Assembly: GCA_000432155.1 (NCBI GenBank)
Contig: FR888485.1
Coordinates: forward strand, 54,632 to 118,631
Length of the DNA: 64,000 nt
Direction: 5' to 3'
Source of the DNA: Eubacterium sp. CAG:274
Lineage (GTDB): Bacteria; Bacillota; Clostridia; Lachnospirales; CAG-274
In this document: positions 60,438 to 64,000 of the stretch, one piece after another
Layout: each line of letters starts with the position of its first letter
Numbering within the stretch: position 1 is the stretch's first letter
Made by a program: the position numbers and the translations under genes
Notes under the pieces: generated by a model
What the model was told of the DNA's origin: nothing
The model's input: the letters and a program-made list of their open reading frames with translations, nothing else
Databases searched by the model: none

Positions 60438-62597
60438 ATGAACATAATAAAAAGGAATGGTACAGAGGTTGTTTTTGACAATAGTAAGATTGTTGCTGCT
60501 GTTGAAAAGGCAAATACTGAAGTGCCTGAAATAGAAAGACTTACCAAAGAAGAAATAGAGGATATTACTAAAAGCGTAGAAGAAGAATGTTCTTCAATGT
60601 CAAGAACTTTAAATGTTGAAGAAATACAAAATCTCGTAGAAGATGAGATTATGAAAAGAGAGCATTTTTCTGTTGCTAGAAAGTACATTACATACAGATA
60701 TAAGAGAGCTTTAGTTAGAAAAGCAAATACTACAGATGACCAGATTTTGAGCCTTATTGAATGTGCTAATGAAGAAGTAAAGCAGGAAAACTCTAATAAA
60801 AATCCTACTATAAACAGTGTACAGCGTGACTATATGGCAGGCGAAGTATCAAAGGATATTACAAAAAGACTCTTACTTCCAGAAGATGTTGTAAAAGCTC
60901 ACGAAGACGGTATAATTCACTTCCACGATTCAGATTATTTTGCACAGCATATGCACAACTGTTGCCTTGTAAACTTAGAGGATATGCTCCAAAATGGCAC
61001 AGTTATAAGCGAAACTATGATTGAAAAACCAAAGAGTTTTTCTACAGCCTGTAATGTAGCAACACAGATTATTGCACAGGTAGCAAGTTCACAGTACGGT
61101 GGTCAGAGTATTACACTTTCTCATCTTGCTCCTTTTGTTGATATTAGTCGTAAAAAGTACAGAAAAATTGTTGCTGAAAATATGAAAAATGAGGGTATTG
61201 AAGTAACAGAAGAACAGATTAATTCCCTTGCTGAAAAGAATGTAAAAGAAGAAATCAAGCGTGGTGTTCAGATTTTACAGTATCAGGTTATTACATTAAT
61301 GACAACTAACGGACAAGCACCATTCGTTACTGTATTTATGTACTTAGACGAAGTAGAAGAAAGTCTTAGAAATGACCTTGCCATGATTATAGAAGAAGTC
61401 CTCAAACAAAGATTTCTTGGTATAAAGAACGAAAAGGGTGTATATGTAACACCTGCTTTCCCTAAACTTATTTATGTACTTGAAGAAGATAATATAAGTG
61501 AAGATAGTCCATATTGGTATCTTACAGAGCTTGCTGCTCGTTGTACAGCTAAGAGAATGGTTCCTGACTATATTTCTGAAAAGGTTATGAAAGAATTAAA
61601 AGAGGGTAATTGCTATCCTTGTATGGGTTGCCGTTCTTTCCTTACTGTATATAAAGACGAAAATAATAAGCCAAAATTCTATGGCAGATTTAATCAGGGT
61701 GTAGTAACTCTTAATCTTGTAGATATAGCTTGTTCTTCAGGAAAAGATATGGATAAATTCTGGGATATTTTTGATGAAAGACTTGACCTTTGCTACAAGG
61801 CTCTTATGTGTAGACACGAAAGATTGAAAAATACGCCTTCAGATGTAGCTCCTATTTTATGGCAGTATGGTGCTTTGGCACGCCTTAAAAAGGGAGAAAC
61901 TTTAGACAAGTTATTGTATAATGGCTATTCTACTATTTCTCTTGGCTACGCAGGACTTTATGAATGTGTTAAGTATATGACAGGTAAGTCACATACAGAC
62001 CCATCTGCTACAGGCTTTGCTTTAAGTGTAATGCAACATTTAAACGATGCTTGTGAAAAGTGGAGAAAGGAAACAAATATTGACTTTAGTTTATATGGTT
62101 CTCCAATAGAGTCCACAACATACAAGTTTGCAAAGTGCTTGCAAAAGAGATTTGGCATTGTTGAGGGTATTACAGACAAGAGCTATATAACAAACAGCTA
62201 TCATGTTAATGTAAGAGAAAAAATTGATGCCTTTGACAAACTTTCATTTGAGTCACAGTTCCAAAAATTATCTCCAGGTGGTGCTGTAAGCTATGTCGAA
62301 GTACCTAATATGAATAACAATATTCCTGCTGTACTTGCTGTAATGAAGCATATTTATAACAATATTATGTATGCTGAACTTAATACAAAGTCTGACTACT
62401 GTATGGAATGTGGATATGACGGAGAAATTGAAATAGTACAAGACGAAAATGACAAACTTTTGTGGAAATGTCCTAACTGTGGTAATACAAACCAGAATAG
62501 AATGAGTGTTGCCAGAAGAACTTGTGGATATATTGGTACTCAGTTCTGGAATCAGGGTAGAACACAGGAAATAAAGGAAAGAGAATTACATTTATAA
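60438..62597 (+). CDS. nrdD: Anaerobic ribonucleoside-triphosphate reductase
   Basis: 719 aa class III reductase. N-terminal ATP-cone (about 1-90, IIKRNGTEVVFDNSKI), glycyl-radical barrel, C-terminal zinc ribbon (CMECGYDGEI / CPNCGN) and the radical site RRTCGYIGTQFW with Gly 697. Makes dNTPs without oxygen. Directly precedes its activase with a 1-bp gap. Confidence 0.97.
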   Translation: MNIIKRNGTEVVFDNSKIVAAVEKANTEVPEIERLTKEEIEDITKSVEEECSSMSRTLNVEEIQNLVEDEIMKREHFSVARKYITYRYKRALVRKANTTDDQILSLIECANEEVKQENSNKNPTINSVQRDYMAGEVSKDITKRLLLPEDVVKAHEDGIIHFHDSDYFAQHMHNCCLVNLEDMLQNGTVISETMIEKPKSFSTACNVATQIIAQVASSQYGGQSITLSHLAPFVDISRKKYRKIVAENMKNEGIEVTEEQINSLAEKNVKEEIKRGVQILQYQVITLMTTNGQAPFVTVFMYLDEVEESLRNDLAMIIEEVLKQRFLGIKNEKGVYVTPAFPKLIYVLEEDNISEDSPYWYLTELAARCTAKRMVPDYISEKVMKELKEGNCYPCMGCRSFLTVYKDENNKPKFYGRFNQGVVTLNLVDIACSSGKDMDKFWDIFDERLDLCYKALMCRHERLKNTPSDVAPILWQYGALARLKKGETLDKLLYNGYSTISLGYAGLYECVKYMTGKSHTDPSATGFALSVMQHLNDACEKWRKETNIDFSLYGSPIESTTYKFAKCLQKRFGIVEGITDKSYITNSYHVNVREKIDAFDKLSFESQFQKLSPGGAVSYVEVPNMNNNIPAVLAVMKHIYNNIMYAELNTKSDYCMECGYDGEIEIVQDENDKLLWKCPNCGNTNQNRMSVARRTCGYIGTQFWNQGRTQEIKERELHL

Positions 62598-62598
62598 T

Positions 62599-63117
62599 AT
62601 GAACTACGGTGAAATAAAAAAAGTTGATATAGCAAACGGAGAGGGTGTAAGAGTTTCCCTCTTCGTTTCTGGCTGTACTCATCAGTGTAAAAATTGCTTT
62701 AATGAGGCTACTTGGGATTTTAATTTTGGAGAGGCTTATACACAGGAAACTGAAAAATATATACTTGATTTATTAAATCACGATTATATAGCTGGGCTTT
62801 CTGTACTAGGTGGAGAACCTTTTGAATTTAAAAATCAAGAACCAGTGGCACAACTTATAGAAAAAGCAAAGGATTTGTACCCACAGAAAAATATATGGGT
62901 GTATAGTGGTTATGTTTTTGAAGAATTGCACACAGGTGGAAAAATGAATACACCTTTTGTGGATAAAATACTTAAAAATATAGATATTCTTGTAGACGGA
63001 GAGTTTATAGAAGAAAAGAAAAACATAACTCTAAAGTTCAGAGGTTCTGAAAATCAAAGATTAATTAACATTCCGGAAACATTAAAGAGTGGAAAAGTGA
63101 CACTTTGGGATAAATAG
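62599..63117 (+). CDS. nrdG: Anaerobic ribonucleotide reductase activating protein
   Basis: 172-aa radical SAM protein. Cluster motif CTHQCKNC (about 26-33) within LFVSGCTHQCKNCFNEATW, and the LGGEPF SAM-contact motif. Generates the glycyl radical on NrdD. Ends 44 bp before the nitroreductase gene, so co-transcription with it is possible. Confidence 0.96.
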   Translation: MNYGEIKKVDIANGEGVRVSLFVSGCTHQCKNCFNEATWDFNFGEAYTQETEKYILDLLNHDYIAGLSVLGGEPFEFKNQEPVAQLIEKAKDLYPQKNIWVYSGYVFEELHTGGKMNTPFVDKILKNIDILVDGEFIEEKKNITLKFRGSENQRLINIPETLKSGKVTLWDK

Positions 63118-63161
63118 AAACAATATATTTGAAGTGATATGAAATTTCAGGAGGAAAGATA

Positions 63162-63698
63162 ATGGAATTTGATAAATTACTTGAAACAAGAAGAAGTGTG
63201 CGTGCTTTTGATGAAACAAAAAAGGTATCTGAAAGCCAAATAAGACAGTTAGTAGAGGCGGGTATACAAGCTCCATCGTGGAAAAATTCCCAAACAGCTA
63301 GATATTACTGTGTATTAAGTGATGAAATGAAGAAAAAGTTATCTACAGACTGTCTTCCAGAGTTTAATGCCAAAAATTCTCATGGAGCAACACTTGTTGT
63401 TACAACATTTGTATCAAACCGTTCAGGTTTTGATAGAGATGGCAATCCGGACAATGAATGTGGTAATGGCTGGGGATACTATGACTTAGGCTTGCATAAT
63501 GAAAACTTTATTCTTAAAGCCAAAGAATTAGGTCTTGATACACTTATTATGGGAATACGAGATAGTGAAAAAATACGCAAGGAATTAAATATTCCTGAAA
63601 CAGAAACCGTTGTTTCTGTTATTGCTGTGGGATATGGTACAGTTGCACCAGCTAAGCCAAAGCGTAAGGCTGTAGACGATATATTGAAATTTTACTAA
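63162..63698 (+). CDS. Nitroreductase-family flavoprotein
   Basis: 178 aa. N-terminal LLETRRSVRAFDETKKVSESQIRQLVEAG is the FMN-binding start of the nitroreductase fold; SWKNSQTARYYCV and LGLDTLIMGIRDSEKIRKELNI follow. NAD(P)H-dependent reductase with unknown substrate. GGAGG six bases upstream; its leader shares a 20-bp block with the SEC-C gene leader. Confidence 0.9.
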   Translation: MEFDKLLETRRSVRAFDETKKVSESQIRQLVEAGIQAPSWKNSQTARYYCVLSDEMKKKLSTDCLPEFNAKNSHGATLVVTTFVSNRSGFDRDGNPDNECGNGWGYYDLGLHNENFILKAKELGLDTLIMGIRDSEKIRKELNIPETETVVSVIAVGYGTVAPAKPKRKAVDDILKFY

Positions 63699-63708
63699 TA
63701 TATAATTG

Positions 63709-63747
63709 AAATAAACTTTAGCTGTAAAAGGCTAAGGTTTATTTTTT
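63709..63747 (+). terminator. Terminator of the nrdDG-nitroreductase region
   Basis: 14-bp imperfect stem (63709-63722, 63731-63744) with a run of seven T. Confidence 0.9.
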
Positions 63748-63760
63748 TGCAAAAAATCTA

Positions 63761-63791
63761 TTGACATAGAGCTAACTCCAAGTGATATTAT
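63761..63791 (+). promoter_or_regulatory. MerR-type promoter with 19-bp spacer
   Basis: TTGACA (63761-63766), 19-bp spacer, TATTAT (63786-63791). The spacer holds TAGAGCTAACTCCA, an imperfect palindrome of the AGAG(T/C)TAACTC type used by MerR-family regulators such as AdhR/NmlR. Overlong spacers are typical of MerR-controlled promoters. Confidence 0.6.
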
Positions 63792-63825
63792 AAAATTAGG
63801 AACAAGAAAAAAGAGAGAAGTTCTG

Positions 63826-63931
63826 GGAGGTGATAAGGGCTAAAATATTTTGTTTTATTGCCTTAAAGGACAAAAGACAATTACAAAATAATGTAGTGAA
63901 ATTGCACCTTTTGCTACAAAGCCACAAAAAT
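63826..63931 (+). pseudogene. Possible decayed gene behind the MerR-type promoter
   Basis: GGGAGGTGATAAGG at 63826 looks like a ribosome-binding site, but no gene follows. A frame running through ALKDKRQLQNNVVKLHLLLQ resembles the coiled C-terminal helix of MerR regulators, then ends in the terminator. The N-terminal helix-turn-helix is absent. Weak; it could be coincidence. Confidence 0.25.
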
Positions 63932-63965
63932 AAAAGGCTGTCGATTAAATCGACAGCCTTTTTGA
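63932..63965 (+). terminator. Terminator before repeat copy E
   Basis: 14-bp stem AAAAGGCTGTCGAT/ATCGACAGCCTTTT, TAA loop, T tail. Confidence 0.93.
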
Positions 63966-63966
63966 A

Positions 63967-64000
63967 TAGTGAATCTGAAAGATAAATCCGATGGCTTGCT
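63967..64000 (+). repeat. Three-hairpin dispersed repeat, copy E (cut by window end)
   Basis: Starts TAGTGAATCTGAAAG and continues through hairpin 1 and the 5' arm of hairpin 2 (GGCTTGCT) before the window ends. Hairpin 1 has one unmatched base (ATCTGA/TCCGAT, a T-C mismatch). It follows a terminator tail with one intervening base group. Confidence 0.88.

Noticed and set aside
63832..63981. Open frame from GTG at 63832 as an intact gene
   Set aside because: It runs through a perfect terminator and into repeat copy E; only its middle part could be a gene relic.
33505..64000. The hairpin repeat as a CRISPR array or tRNA-like element
   Set aside because: Copies are single, kilobases apart, and lack spacers, cloverleaf arms or an adjacent cas gene.

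Overview
The window comes from an AT-rich, low-GC Gram-positive bacterium of the class Clostridia, most like Lachnospiraceae or relatives. The evidence is strong AGGAGG ribosome-binding sites, AGA-rich codon use, a Firmicutes-type L27 with a cleavable N-terminus and its Prp protease, and an L21 leader. An anaerobic lifestyle fits the NfnAB transhydrogenase, NrdDG, a Cys-rich biotin synthase and Pta-AckA acetogenesis. A gerS-alr pair resembling that of Clostridioides difficile hints at a spore-forming ancestry. No rRNA, tRNA, CRISPR array, prophage or intact insertion sequence was seen; this is mostly dense chromosomal core.

Layout. 1-6.7 kb (minus): truncated asparaginase, pyruvate kinase, then dnaE-azlC-azlD. 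6.8-8.1 kb: secreted transglutaminase-like protein with a dockerin-like tail. 8.2-10.9 kb (minus): rplU-prp-rpmA with an L21 leader, then obgE and yhbY. 10.9-12.8 kb (minus): a DUF1232-type protein and a PEGA-repeat membrane protein. 13-15.5 kb: nfnAB and a DUF1292 protein. 15.6-16.6 kb: bioB. 16.7-21.9 kb (minus): a tight seven-gene unit joining purine-nucleoside salvage (HD hydrolase, PNP, deaminase), a YbaK deacylase, an AEC transporter, a PARG-like macrodomain enzyme and a MIF-like tautomerase. 22.1-24.7 kb: a 47-aa peptide followed by a secreted beta-helix protein. 24.8-26.6 kb (minus): pseudouridine synthase and a second transglutaminase. 26.7-32.3 kb: radA, SEC-C protein, tsaC, rpiB, upp and a MraY/WecA-family transferase. 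32.4-36 kb: L,D-transpeptidase, a candidate structured RNA, panC-panD-panS. 36-38.5 kb (minus): pdp-deoB. 38.6-43.2 kb: ispD, HAD phosphatase, murA, nitrilase-family hydrolase, nth. 43.3-46.3 kb: membrane protein, gerS-like lipoprotein, alr, ndoA. 46.3-51 kb (minus): MATE, and iscS-iscU-mnmA-thioesterase. 51-54.4 kb: Na+/alanine symporter, XRE regulator, tmcAL. 54.5-57.7 kb: pta, ackA, yceD-rpmF. 58-60.2 kb: GH13 glucosidase. 60.3-64 kb: nrdDG under tandem NrdR boxes, a nitroreductase and a MerR-type promoter.

The most unusual signal is a dispersed repeat of about 70 bp, present five times (33.5, 41.5, 42.5, 46.3 and 64.0 kb). It folds as three consecutive hairpins with compensatory base changes. 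Every copy begins exactly at the 3' end of an intrinsic terminator, in the direction of transcription. I do not recognise it as a named element. Other leads are a promoter-to-terminator RNA of about 150 nt ahead of panC, two more candidate small RNAs (51.2 and 57.9 kb), a Prp protease with a six-residue active-site loop deletion, and a MazF toxin without its usual antitoxin.

All gene calls rest on motif reading and remembered family features; no database search was run.
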